A stretch of DNA of 64,000 nucleotides from Botryosphaeria dothidea (taxonomy: Eukaryota > Ascomycota > Dothideomycetes > Botryosphaeriales > Botryosphaeriaceae): the NCBI GenBank assembly GCA_011503125.2, contig WWBZ02000051.1, positions 682,001-746,000 of the forward strand, written 5' to 3'. Both the position numbers and the translations under genes were made by a program. Positions within the stretch are counted from its first letter, which is position 1, and each line of letters starts with the position of its first letter. The notes beneath the pieces were generated by a model that searched no databases, was not told the DNA's origin, and saw only the letters and a list, made by a program, of their open reading frames with translations. This document shows, in pieces, positions 1 to 11,606 of this stretch.

Positions 1-185
1 GGTGGGTGTGCACCTTGATGGTTTGATCGGCGGGTGGGGTTGGGTACCTTGAGGGCTTGTTGGCTTACGTGATTTGTACCCTTGGGTTGCAATATCTATT
101 TGGGATACCATTGGTTATTTAGCCATTGGGTTTGAAACGGAATTATCCAGCTTCGAAGTTTTGACTGTCCGGAAAGTGTGACGTG

Positions 186-2071
186 ATGATGCGGAAACAG
201 AAGTCGGTGGCTATTGTCGGAGGTGCGTGATTTTCGTCTTTGAATTCTCTCTACTAACACGTGAGGAAGCGGGCATATTTGGCCTTTCCCTGGCTACTGT
301 TCTGCGTGAAAAGGGTGAGTGTTCATCCGCCAAAGTCTCAAGTCTAAAAGCTCATCCACTTCAGGCTATGAGGTCACAGTATTTGATCAGCATCAGTACG
401 ATGAGACAGAATATCAACCAGGACTTGACGGTCGAGTTCAGGTTGCATCCGTCGATGAGAACAAGATAGTGAGCATGTTGCAGAAAAGATGTTGGATGCA
501 TTCAAACCTGACCCTCTCAGTTCCGAGCATCATATGGAACAAAGCTGCACTATCAGCGACTTGCTTTGGAGAGCCGGCAAGAATGGGCGTCCCTCAATGA
601 GCTACGCAAAAACGGGCTTCCGGAATCAGAGAAGAGAGAACAGGACGAACTCTTCGTAGGCTGTGGAATGCTCCGGGTGCAGCCCACTGAGGAGCTTGGG
701 GACTTGGAGAAAGAGACACTGGCGAATATGGAAAGAGAGGGATTGAGGCACACCCAGTTCGTCAAGAGCAACCAGTCTGATAGAGACCGAGCTGTCAGCA
801 CTGGGTGGGATTCAAAGCTTCTTGAGTTTTCCATTCCAGACGGTTCCTCTAAGAGCTTTGAAGCCGTTCTTGATTCACTTGCAGGTTTTACGAGATGCAG
901 TGATGCTTGCTCTCACTTTCAAAAGATGGCTACCATTAAGGGAGTGAAGTTTCGGCTTGGACCTCAGGCCGGTGCTTTTGAGTCTTTGGTTGAGGAGCGC
1001 ATCCCAGATCCAACGCTCAAGCGGGCTCTCGGATTGACAACTAAAGACGGTACCTTTCACAAAGCTGATGTGGTCGTCATAGCTGGTAAGCATTGCTTAC
1101 AACTTCTTGAACAGTTACAAGCTGAACGTTTCTCTACAGCCGGGTCCTTTACTACGCAATTACTCCCTGATATGTCGTATCACCTCGAATCGTCTGCTGG
1201 AAGTATAGTCACATTCAAAATTGACAAGGAAAATGCACAGCTGTGGGAAAAGTATTCCCCAGAAAGATTCCCCGTCATTACATGGAAGAGCGCCCCACGT
1301 GACAGTGCTGGTAAGGACACTGGCAGCGTTTACGTTTTCCCCAGAACCCCGGAAGGCCTTGTCAAGATTGGATATCGCGGTATTAAGGTGTGTTGTTGGC
1401 CGTAGGCAGTCTAGTATTCGTGCTGACATACCTCATCCAAGTTCACGAACTTTCAACCGGCTCCTGAGGGTTGTCCCTTTAGCCAGGACGGCCAATGGTC
1501 AGTGCCTCTTCCGCCGGAGCAGTCTTCATCAATCCCTGCGCCTGCGGATGATGCTATTAGACGATTTGTGTCCATATTCCTGCCTGAGTTCAAGGACATG
1601 CCATTCCACTCGACGAAGCTGTGCTGGTACACCGACTCCCTGGACAATTCTTTTGTGGTGTGTATCTGAATTCATTGTTTTACACGTGAGTTTAGCTGAG
1701 GGTTGAAAACTTTAGATTGATTATGTTCCGACATACGCCGAGAAGTCAGTGTTTGTTTGCACCGGTGGCAGTGGTCATGGAGCCAAATTCCTGCCAGTCC
1801 TTGGAAAGGTGAATGCTACATTGGAAACACTCGCGAGCGTGCATTAGGCTAACCCGTCCCACTGCAGCATGCGGCAGACATAATCGAATACGGTGATCAA
1901 AGCACATCGTATATGCGCGAATTCTGGCGGTGGCGGGAGGATGTGCCGAGAGGCAACGGACTCGCCGAAGGGCCGGATGGGCCTCGCAATATTGGGCCAG
2001 GGAGAAAGGTTGGTGGAAAATCTACGGAGTGGCGAGGAAAGACTTGCTCCGTTGGAATCGGAGAAGTATAG
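186..2071 (+). CDS. Amadoriase-like FAD oxidase (fructosyl amine oxidase family)
   Basis: Flavin oxidase of the DAO/MSOX fold. Family members oxidise fructosyl amino acids (Amadori products), releasing the amine and H2O2. I read eight exons with GT-AG introns at 223-269, 315-364, 469-520, 1086-1139, 1388-1441, 1658-1715 and 1809-1867. These leave exactly 1512 nt (503 aa), against about 440 aa usual for the family. Visible motifs are VAIVGAGIFGLS (FAD Rossmann fold, residues ~8-19), [26 protein letters not shown] (in this family this Cys carries the covalent flavin), FVIDYVP, and [15 protein letters not shown] near the C-terminus. The C-terminus ends GIGEV, with no PTS1 signal. ATG 186 was chosen because it puts the Rossmann motif at the N-terminus; ATG 189 is equally possible. 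Family membership is secure; the exact substrate is inferred. Confidence 0.88.
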
Positions 2072-2568
2072 CACAGCAACTTCTGCTCATGCGGACGAAT
2101 TCAATGCTCGTCAAGCCCGCGCTCGAGTTCTGGCAGGCGCCTCCGCAGTATTAAAGTCAAACTCTCCGAGCTCGATTGAGAATGAGATGGCAGTACCATG
2201 CTGGCCAGTGTAGGGTTTGGCAGGACGCCGCATTGTGAAAGGTATGCTTCCTCGCTTGTGGTTTCCCAATTGTGACAATCGTGAAAAGCAATGATTTACC
2301 TGCATCTCTGTACCGAGAACAGACCCAGCGAGCTGTTTCGGAGCTCTGGCCGTGCAGTAGATAGAGAAAAGGCCGACGGCTGCCGGCCATTCTTGGTCAC
2401 TGCGGCGTGCCGAAGTTTTCACTGCAACTTCGAACAGCACCTTTTCATTGCATAGTGTCATAGTATGCAATACATTAAATTTTGCTCGTGAATAACTTTT
2501 GTAACAGCATATTAGCGAGAAGAGCTCCATGAGCGTGGCCCGGTCCGTAACGCAGTCAGAAGATGCCC
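2072..2568. other. Intergenic region between convergent genes
   Basis: Space between the 3' ends of the amadoriase (+) and the secreted protein (-). No convincing coding potential. It holds one copy of a diverged dispersed sequence (2196-2286) that recurs near 4836. Confidence 0.6.
2196..2286 (+). repeat. Diverged dispersed repeat, copy 1
   Basis: About 90 bp starting ACCATGCTGGCC and running through GGACGCCGCATT and TTTCCCAATTGTGACA. It aligns with 4836-4918 in the same order and orientation, with scattered substitutions and small gaps. No terminal repeats or target duplication seen. It could be a remnant of a short transposon or of a duplicated 3' gene end. Confidence 0.5.
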
Positions 2569-3475
2569 TCAAGCAATAGCCTGGGAGACCTGCACGCGAA
2601 GACGATCCTCACACACAAGGCCACCAGGCTGCATGTAGCAAACACCCCTGATGGGGGCGGAGCCAATAATAGTCGTGTTCGTCGCATCAATCTCAACCGT
2701 CGAGTTGAGAGACAGCGACCTGTCGGGCACGGTGACGGTTTCGAACTGGGCCTCGAGGTCGCCGGTGCAGAAGCGGTTGGGGCTGGCGCCGGCCTCGGTG
2801 ACGGTCTTGAAGCAGCTGGTGTAGCCGCCGCCGCTGTACTGGAAGGTGAAGTCCTCGGTCTTGTAGCCGGCGTCGACCTTGCTGGTGAAGTTGCGGTACG
2901 TCACGTCCCAGTAGCCGTACTGGCTGGCCTCGGCGTCCGAGTAGGCGATGTCGAGCAGGTCGACCTCGTTGATGTCGATGGTGCTCGAGGCGCTGCACGT
3001 GTCGGCGGTGCAGTCTTGGTTCGGGATCAGGCCGCCGGAGGCGCCGATGGTGACGGGGCGCGCGGTGAGCGTGGTGTTGTAGTCGATGAGGATCGCTGAG
3101 GGCTTGTTAGTGGCGGAGAGATGGAGGATAGAGAAGGAATGGGTACTCGCATTGGCTTGCATTGCCCCAGTAAACAGCAAAACCAGGCGCATCGCATTCA
3201 GTCACGAACAGGACAGTCTGAGTCTTGGTTCCGAGGGTGATGTTGGGATTGGGCCCATCGAAGTTGTATTTCCAGGTGCAGTTGAGCTGGGCGTTGAGCT
3301 TGGTGTTTGCAATGGAGAAGTTGGCCCAGTTGATGGCGCTGGCCGGGCCGCTCGTTGCATCAACCTCGAAAGATCCGACGTCACCGCTGAAATCGGTCAG
3401 GTCCGGAACGTCGGCAGCCGATGCGGCTCCGATGACGGCGAAGGCGGCCGTGGCGAAGCTTGTTGTTGCATGCAT
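2569..3475 (-). CDS. Small secreted Cys-containing protein, unknown function
   Basis: Two exons on the minus strand: 3184-3475 and 2569-3095. The inferred intron is 3096-3183, with acceptor CAG preceded by CACTAAC. The donor GTTTTG is unusual but is the only one that keeps frame with that acceptor; the join gives 819 nt, 272 aa. The N-terminus (MHATTSFATAAFAVIGAASA) is a clear signal peptide. The mature part has several Asn-X-Ser/Thr sites (NFS, NIT, NTT, NFT, NST) and about eight Cys spread as pairs (for example DCTADTC). There are no transmembrane segments, so it should be extracellular. I do not recognise the family. Low-molecular-weight secreted glycoproteins of this type are common in plant- or insect-associated fungi; an effector role would be a guess. 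Confidence 0.75.
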
Positions 3476-5445
3476 TTGTTCTGGAGCGAGTGTTCGAAGA
3501 CGATCGAAATTAGAGAAGGCTGTGTTAACGAACGACGGCGGTGAATTCTCAAGTGCCCGACGACTGGGTTGGTCCCCTATTTAAACATGCTTTCTGTACC
3601 ATGACATTCGTATAATCGATGTCGGGGTGGCGCATTTCCCGACTCGCTAGCAGGCATGTCTCTTGGGCCAGCCGAAATGCAGCTTGGCGCTAGAAGTTTC
3701 ACGGCTCGCATATACGAGTCTGTGCGCGCGTAGCATAGGGCTCCGGTGTGATGCCAGAACAGCTGGCTATACCGAAGGATATCGAGCAAGTCGACTCTGG
3801 ATTGGAGCAGCTGCGTCTTTGGGGCTGCCGCAGTGGCGTGCGAGGCCAAGCTACCGGAGTTTTCTTGCTGATTTGAGCCTCAGGGAGATCCCAAAGCTTG
3901 TATCGGTGTCGCTGCAGGACAGGGTCGACCAGGGAGGTGCCTAATGGACATGCGGGGTGGCCCGTTTCGACGCGGGCCGATAGGTCTAATGCATGAAACC
4001 GCGCCGCTTCCTGCCTCGCTGGCGCCCCTTGAACATAGCCATGCCCTGTTATATGTTTCTGTTCTTGCACTTCTGCGCCTTTCTCCCGCTGGTGACCACA
4101 AACATGGGCGATTCGCTGATTTTGACTCCGAGGATTATTCAACCGCGCTGGACGGCTGGTCCTGCTCGCCTTCTGCAAGCAGAGACTCCTGGGGCAGCAT
4201 ACGTCCGGGGGTGGAGCGATCATTCTATTTTTGTCTGTCGGTGCGTCCCGGAGCACAAGCCAGTCTTGGATCTTTAGGCCTTCTCACGTTTCATCGCGCC
4301 AAGACAAACATCCCTCTCCACCACATGGTGCAGGCTTTAATCACGTTGCCATTCGTTTCTCAATGAAGGTGCTCGTCTTATGTAAGGTTCGCGGAGTGGA
4401 GGTGACCGTGCGTGCGTCGGGTGTTAGGGCATCGTTGGGTTATAGTATGGCGTCTACTTGGCTTGCAGAAAGACGTTGGGTGTCACGGATCAACAACTTG
4501 ATCAATCAAATACAATCAAATATGCCTAAGGTACTGCTGGGAAACCAAAGAGAAAACGGAAGACAAGTTAGGTAGAATGATTGCCCTCCCACTCCAACAC
4601 TCGAGCCAAATCGGTCAATCCGACCAAGTGCCATGAATAACACATATATGCATGATGCCTCTCCCAAAATTGCCACATACGCTGAAAGTGCAATCAGATT
4701 CTCCCGTGTGGTTGCGTACAAAATAATGGGCTGGTCGGCAGGATCCAGTAGCCGCGCACGTCTTTGACGGCTGGCCTCGTGTCACTCTGCGCGCTTCGGC
4801 AAATCTAGTGAGAAGCGGAGGAGAATCCGTGATACCATGCTGGCCGGCGTGCTTGGCAAGACGCCGTATTTTCGTGGTCGAAACCTCGCGTCGTCTGCGT
4901 TTTCCCAATGCGACACCCTCTCAAGACGTTGAGAAGGGACGTTTCCCTTGGCATCCCACGTGGGCCATATTTGACAAAAGCCCAGTGGAGCGCCAAGAAC
5001 TCCATTCTTACAAGAATCAGCCAAGGTGGGATAAGATCCGTCAAGCCGCTGCCGAGATGATATCAAGAAGCCATCAAGGTGCCAAAAGACTTTGCCAAGA
5101 GACTTTTGAGGCGCTGTAAGGATGCGGCTGACATACCGCTTATGGTTCCTCGTGTGTCTTGCCGATGAATCTGCCTGGAGGCTAATCAGGTGGCAGAACC
5201 TGCTAGCGATAATCCGTTCGGACCCGTTTTTACAACCAGGAATATTCTTCTGTTTTGCCCTCCGTCCCCGAACTTTCTTATAAGACCAATTCCGATGCTC
5301 GAGAGCATTTCTGCTTTCAAACGGTGTATCTTGATGAATTCGGGTCTTTGAGGCCGCCATTTTCTTCCTTGCTTTTACCGCCAGAACCGCCGTCCATTTA
5401 GCAAACCGCTTGCAACCTCAAATACCGACATTCGACGCAACCACG
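3476..5445. other. Long intergenic region
   Basis: Divergent promoter space between the secreted-protein gene (-) and the permease gene (+). The short open frames here lack family motifs, plausible start contexts or splice continuity. The only structure I see is the second copy of the dispersed ~90-bp sequence at 4836-4918. Confidence 0.55.
4836..4918 (+). repeat. Diverged dispersed repeat, copy 2
   Basis: Starts ACCATGCTGGCC and runs through AAGACGCCGTATT, CCTCGC and TTTTCCCAATGCGACA. Collinear with 2196-2286. See that entry. Confidence 0.5.
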
Positions 5446-7322
5446 ATGGCTGGGAAACATTATCCTCAACCCTTTTCTGGGGACGCTACTGCAGAAGAAG
5501 TCCAGCTTGCCAATGATGAGGCCGTCAAGGAACAACATGTTACACCAAAACAATGCTCTGATGATGAGAAGAGGTCCGGCAGCAGACAGACTGAGAGCCA
5601 CCACGCCGTCACTACGCAAGACATCGATGACACCACTGTCTTTTACAACCTCAACAAAGACAACGTGTCGCCTCTCACACCTGAAGTTGAAGCCAGGATC
5701 GTCCGGAAAAACTTCTGGTTTCTTTTGGCGCAGACCTGGTGGATTGCCTTTGCCATTCATCTCGACAAATCAACGTTGTCCCAAGCCAGCACAATGGGCA
5801 TCTTCAACGATGTCAGTATGACTAAGTCGGAGTACAACGACCTGTTTGTCGTCTTCTACACTGGCTATCTCATCGCCCTCTGGCCAGGAGCCTGGCTCTC
5901 GCAGAAGATCGGTCAGAAATACCTCATCACAGGCTCTCTTTTCCTGTGGGCCTTGTTGCTGGGTATGCATCCGCTCGCTCAGACCGGCAAACAACTCATC
6001 GCTTTGCGTTTTCTGCTGGGAATAGTGAGTCATCATCAAATCCACCATCACATTTTTGCTGACACGACAAAACCACAGACCGAATCACAAATTGTACCGA
6101 GCACAACTGTCGTACATCAGGCCTTTTTCCCCCCAAAGAAGAGCCCGTGGGTTCAACTCCTCTGGTGGGCCTCAGGCAGTTTTGCGAACGTGCTTTTGAC
6201 AATGGTGGCCTACAAGCTCATCGTCGACGACAAAGGCGGTGCTCTCGTAGGAGGCATATCGTCTTGGAAGTGGCTCCATATCATCTGCGTTGTCATTACA
6301 TTTGGCATATTTGTGCCGCTTCTTCTCTTCCTACCAAACACTCCGGTTGACGCAAAATGGTTGTCCACGGATGAGAAGGTCCACACAATCGCCATGATTC
6401 GCCGAGAACGGTCTGGGATTTCCAACTCCACCTTCAAGTGGTCTCAAGTGCGTGAGTCATTCACAGACGTGAAAAGCTGGCTGTTCATGTAAGTCTGTTC
6501 TCACTCCTTCCTACCGGCGGGGTAGATGCTGATGTCTTAGTTTGCACATGTTCTTCAACGAGCTTCCCAACAATACCTCGCAGCAACTCCCGCTCATCAT
6601 CGTCGGATTCGGATTCACGCCCGCAGAAAGCGCACTCTTCAATATCGCAAAGCCTCTTATAGGTTCTGCCCTGATTCTGGTCTCGGCTTGGATGCTGTAC
6701 AGTACGAATCTTGGCACAGGCTACACATGCGCCATCTCGTACATCCCTTGCTTTGTCGGTGGTATCATTGAGGTCAGTATTGATACTGTGCCGTTTACAC
6801 ATAAGCTGATCACCCATTCCAACAGCTCGCTGCCCCATGGTCCAATAAAATTGCGCTCGTTGTTGGTACTCAGATATCTACTTTCAAACCTTCATATCTC
6901 CTGGGCCTCTCTTGGGCAGGCACGACAACGACTGGCTACACCAAGAAACTTGTGCTCCTCTCCAGCTGCGTTGTTGCTGCGTCCGTTGCAAACATGATTT
7001 CACCTGAGTGAGTTGAGCTTCTCTCCTTTGAAGAATTACCTAGCTCACAGGTGTCACCAGGTTCTGGCAGGAAAAGTACAAGCCGCAGTACACGTTGCCT
7101 TGGTCGTTCATGACGGCCTTCTGGTTCATCTCTCCAGGCATGTGTCTGGTCATCCGATTTTACCTTGACCACGAGAACAAGCGTAGACAGCAATTGCTCG
7201 AGCAGATTGGCAGCGCTTCAGAAGACGAGGTTCTTGACACTGGGAGCCAAGTTATCATGATCCATGATGACGACTTGGACCAGACGGACCACCAGAACCT
7301 GAAGTTCGTCTATCCACTTTAA
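5446..7322 (+). CDS. Dal5/allantoate permease-type MFS transporter
   Basis: Plasma-membrane carrier of the anion:cation symporter branch of MFS. Fungal relatives import allantoate, ureidosuccinate, nicotinate, pantothenate or similar organic anions. Five exons; introns 6025-6078, 6489-6540, 6773-6825 and 7008-7060 leave 1665 nt (554 aa), typical for the family. After a long hydrophilic N-terminus comes FWFLLAQTWWIAFAIHLDKSTLSQAS, the first membrane helix and the D-K-x-x-L-x-x-A region typical of Dal5 proteins. Later come LSQKIGQKYL, the junction LLGI/TESQIVPS, FVGGIIE/LAAPWSNK and EFWQEKYKPQYTLPW, then an acidic cytosolic tail. The ATG at 5446 is the first in frame; translation could instead begin at a later Met. 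The substrate cannot be read from sequence. Confidence 0.88.
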
Positions 7323-8186
7323 GCTCAGACTGCATCTGAGTCTCCAGAAGATAGGATAGTGTCCAGCAGTCACTTTTCTTGCCTGAGGTAGTGGCATCGG
7401 GCTCCTCGAGGATTTTGTGCCCATGGATTCTCCACTGAAGAGTCAGGAACCAGTGCCTACACAAAAGAAACCCCCAAAAATCGCCCCCTTGGAGTATAAA
7501 ATTATTATTAGTGTACGCACTACAAGTCGCTCTTTCATGATCTTGATAAGCAAGTCTAGAAATAAACAGTGAAAACATCCAACGCGTTTTATTTTCTACC
7601 GCAGTCGTTTTTTGCCTCGTACGTTGCACATCAAACGATCCGATGATTGAACAAAGGTCAACCGTACCACTTACCCGGAGCCAAGGTTGCTCAAAACCTC
7701 TCGCTTCATTCCCCCCACCATTGTCTTTTGTGTGGTGCCTGAATTGCTGCCGCGACCCAGCAGAGCGGCCACCCTCCTGCACAAACGAGACTCAAATAAG
7801 GAATGTTACGCTATCTTCCGGAAAGTGTCCTGAGTAAAGAGCACATAGCCCATCAGCTGATAACGGAACAATTTTGAGAGCCGGGATTGGATGCAGGACC
7901 TTCCCCATGCGGCAAAGCGGCTCTCCATACCCCAGGCGATCTCCACAGTATACGAGCAACTTAATGACCGAACCTCACTTGGAACACAACCGCCAAGATG
8001 TCAAGCAAAGTCGACCTACCTGCAGGCGGAAGCTCTCTCCGAAAAGTCACGGCAGACTTCGTGTTCGACGGTGCAACGCTGAAGCATATAAAACTCCACG
8101 ATGCTCACATGCTGTGAACCCGTACGGTGCGCCGGCGGTCGTCTTTCGCTCACTCACTCGCTTCACTGCTCAATCGTTTCCGCATA
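7323..8186. other. Intergenic region / protease promoter
   Basis: Contains the 3' end of the permease gene and the promoter of the subtilase. No supported gene. A TATA-like box lies at 8087-8092. Confidence 0.6.
8085..8094 (+). promoter_or_regulatory. TATA-like box upstream of subtilase
   Basis: CATATAAAAC about 95 nt before the ATG at 8187, a normal TATA-to-start distance for a highly expressed fungal secreted-enzyme gene. Function inferred from position only. Confidence 0.4.
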
Positions 8187-11090
8187 ATGCTCCCCACATT
8201 CGCTTTCCTGTTGGCGACATTCGGCCTTGCGAGCGCGCAATCCGCGCCGCAAGCTCGCCATGCCGCCGCCCCCGAGGAAGTCCCCAACAGCTTCTTCGTC
8301 CGCCTGCACAACTCCACCGCCGCCAACAGCCGCGAAGACCCCAAAGTCTCCTTCCACCGCAAGTGTGCCGAGAAGGCCGTGGCGTACGACGTGCGCTATG
8401 AGTACAACGACTCCGAACTCTTCTACGGCATGTCCGTCCGCCTTGCCAACGACCACGACATCGAAACCCTGAAGACCATCCCCGAGGTCGACCGGGTCTT
8501 CCCCGTCCGCTGGATCCAGCAGCCCGACGTGGGCGGCAACTTCTCCGCCTCCGCCCCCAGCATCCGCCAAACGCTCCACGCCTCCTCCAACGCGCCGCAC
8601 AAGCGCGCCGCACCCGGCGCCGACCTCAACAGCCCGCACCGCCTGACGGGCGTCGACGCCGCGCACGCCGCCGGCATCAGGGGCGCGGGCGTGCGGGTCG
8701 CCATCATCGACAGCGGCGTCGACTGGCGGCACCCGGCGCTGGGCGGCTGCTTCGGGGACGGCTGCAAGGTGTCGTTCGGATACGACCTGGTCGGCGACGA
8801 CTACGGCATCCAGAACCCCGTGCCGGCGCCCAAGCCGGACCCGCTGACGACGTGCCTCGGCGGCGGGCACGGCACGCACGTCTCGGGCATTATTGGCATG
8901 GAGGCGCCCGCCAACGAGACGCTGTTCGGCAGCCTCGTCGGCGTGGCGCCCGCCGCCGAGCTGGGCATGTACCGCGTCTTTAGCTGCTCCGGGTACACCA
9001 GCGAGGACGTCATCGTCGCGGGCATGCAGCGGGCGGCGCGCGATGGCGCCGATGTGATCAGCATGTCCCTTGGGGGCGCGGCGACGTGGGGCAAGGACCC
9101 GGCGAGCCCGTTCTGGGATCTGATTGCTGGGTTGAAGCGGCGCGGCGTTGCTGTCGTCGCGGCCGCCGGGAACACGGGCGAGTCGACGCCGTTCTACCTG
9201 AGCAGCCCGGCCATCATTCCGGATGCTTTGGCCGTTGCGTCCGTCGAGAACTCGGAGTTCCCGACGTATGAAGTGCGTGATGCGGCGGGCGAGAGCCACC
9301 GCTACGGCAGTTTGTATCCCTTCCCGAGCGGCAACTACACTGCTGTGTTGACTGGGAACGGCACCGCACGGACGGAGTTTGGGTGTCTGGCCGAGGACTA
9401 TGAAGGTCTTCTTGAGACGCTGACTGGCGATCTCTCCAATTATGTGCTCGTTGTGCGCCGAGGCTGGTGCCCTCTGTCAGTGACGCAGCAGGTGGCAACG
9501 GCGAACGGATTCACCAAGATCTTGACATTCCCGGATCCGGACAGTGACAACATCTTTCTTGAGGGCTACATGGTTCCGCTCGTGTCTGTTACTGGCAACG
9601 GCACAATTGTGTCTGTTGGGGCAACACTCGATGCGGATATTTACGAAAGTGTGAAGGCGAACCAGGGGTTGAAGCTCTCTTTCACTGACAAGACTCCCGT
9701 TCTGGAGGACCAGCCCTGGGGCGGCCAGATCAACAACTTCAGCAGCATCGGTAAGTTTGTCTAACCACGTCAATTGGAATTTATTCTCATTTCTGCAGGA
9801 CCCTCTTGGGACTTCTCCTTGAAGCCGCAAATTGCTGCTCCTGGTGGCAGCATCCTCGCGACCTTTCCTCTTGGCGCCGGCGGCTGGGCAATTATCAGCG
9901 GCACATCGATGGCTACTCCCTACATCTCCGGCGTCTACGCTTTGGTCAAGTCCCAGAATCCCGACCTTTCTGTCGATGAAATATTCGACCTCCTCAAGAC
10001 CACCTCCAAGGCCCTCGTCCAAGCCGGCTACGACGGCCTCTCTCCAACGCCACAACAGGGCGCTGGTCTGGTCTCAGCCTCATCCGCCCTCTTCTACGAG
10101 TCCTTCGCCTCGCCTAGCCAGTTCGAGCTCTACGGCACCGAGACGCTCGCACAGCTTGACACCAACATCACGCTGCACAACCCCTCCTCCGCCGCCGTGA
10201 CTTACACGCTCTCGAACGTGCCCGCCAACGGCATGGCCTTCTTTCCCTACGGCAACAGCGCGCCCGACGGCGCCGGCTACATCGACGACCGCTACCTACG
10301 CCTCACGCCACTCCCCTTCTCCGCCACCGTCAAGTTCTCCAGCACCAGCGTGACCATCCCCGCCGGCAGCTCCTCCTCCGTCCCATTCACCATCGCCCCG
10401 CCCACCGGCCTCGACGCGAAGGAAATCCCCGTCTACTCGGGCTACGTCACTGCGACCTCCTCCGCCACCAACGAGACCCTCTCGATCCCCTACGTCGGCG
10501 TCCCCTACAACTACACCGCCGCGCCGCTCATCGGCCTGGACCCCCCGACCGCCAACGTCGACGACCCGGCCCGCTCCATCTTCGCGGCGCCGCAGGCCTA
10601 CCACTACGGCACCAAGGCCGCCCAGGGCGACTACGCCTCGTACAGCTTCCTCAACGACGACTACCCGGGCTTCGTCTACTCGCTGCTCCAGCCGACGCAG
10701 TGGACGCGCATCGACGTCGTTGCGGCCGAGACGGCCTTCGCGCCGACGCACTACGGCTACGAGCCGACGCGCGCGGTGACGAACTACACGCGCACGGCCA
10801 TGCGGCCGAACGGGACGGTCGGCGGGGCCGAGGTGCTGGGGAATCTGTTCGTGTGGAGCGGCGACTATCCGCTGGTGGACGTGGCGCTGCCGTGGAACCT
10901 GCCGCTGAAGGACGTGACGGGGTCGAACTACATTGGGTTGAAGAAGGGCGGGTACAGGCTGCTGATGCAGTGGTTGCGGTTTGGCGGCGATGAGGGGAGG
11001 CGGGAGGACTGGGTGTCGTGGATGAGCGGGGTGGTGGAGATTACGCGGGATGCGTATGCGGCGCCGGGGGAGAACAGTACTGTCATTTGA
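8187..11090 (+). CDS. Secreted subtilisin-like serine protease with PA insert (S8)
   Basis: Extracellular endoprotease of the subtilase family, minor-extracellular-protease (Vpr-like) layout. A single intron (9751-9798) leaves 2856 nt, 951 aa. Signal peptide MLPTFAFLLATFGLASA, then an inhibitor-type propeptide (~40-150). The catalytic domain has Asp ~175 (VAIIDSGVDW), His ~228 (GGGHGTHVSG), the oxyanion Asn in AAAGNTGES, and Ser ~558 (SGTSMATPY). A protease-associated domain of about 120 residues is inserted between Asn and Ser (FGCLAEDY to MVPLVSVTGNGT). A Fn3-like C-terminal region follows, with no GPI or transmembrane tail. The Met at 8187 was chosen because it starts the signal peptide; an upstream in-frame extension lacks one. 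All triad residues are intact, so it should be active. Confidence 0.93.
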
Positions 11091-11606
11091 AGGAAAACAC
11101 GACTGGCTTGGCGCTGTGCATCCATGGGAGTTAATGTTGGTGTTGAATGGACTGACAGCCGTGCGATTGAGCCTGTATGCAATATCAACGCAATCTCCCA
11201 TGCAAAGGTATAGGAAACACTTGTTTAAACTATTAAACGCTCAGTCACAGCTCATGTGCAGACGTTAATATACGTAATGATCGCATGAGCCTTACGCTGC
11301 CTCGTTAGTTTACTAGTGTAGAGGGCGCGGTAGTCGGTTTGTCGGCCTGGAGACGCGCCAACCGCCCCTATCGTCTTCGTCCGCGGACTTTGTAGAGCCA
11401 AGAATTCAAATTCGCGTTCAGAGTCGAAGGCCCCGGTAGTGCATTTGTCGTTGAGATTTCTCCCCCGCGTCCCCAACCTCTGCTGCGCCGCAATCACAGA
11501 TTAGTCACCTGACAGCCCCGCTTGCTGATAAGCCAAGTCCAAACTACCATGGAACCCCGATTCGAATCTGTCACCTGCACAGCTCAAACCATCGGACCTT
11601 CTTTCG
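11091..11606. other. Intergenic region
   Basis: Between the subtilase 3' end and the transcription factor. I see only 3' UTR/promoter-like sequence. An ATG at 11549 opens a frame that is not the zinc-cluster frame and would act as an upstream ORF. Confidence 0.5.

Noticed and set aside
3699..5360. Several 70-190-residue frames between the secreted protein and the permease
   Set aside because: No start context, signal peptide, domain or splice-consistent extension; treated as chance.
8163..11201. Long minus-strand open frames opposite the subtilase
   Set aside because: GC-rich antisense shadows of strongly biased codons; Arg/Pro/Ala-rich with no motifs, while the plus strand has complete catalytic residues.
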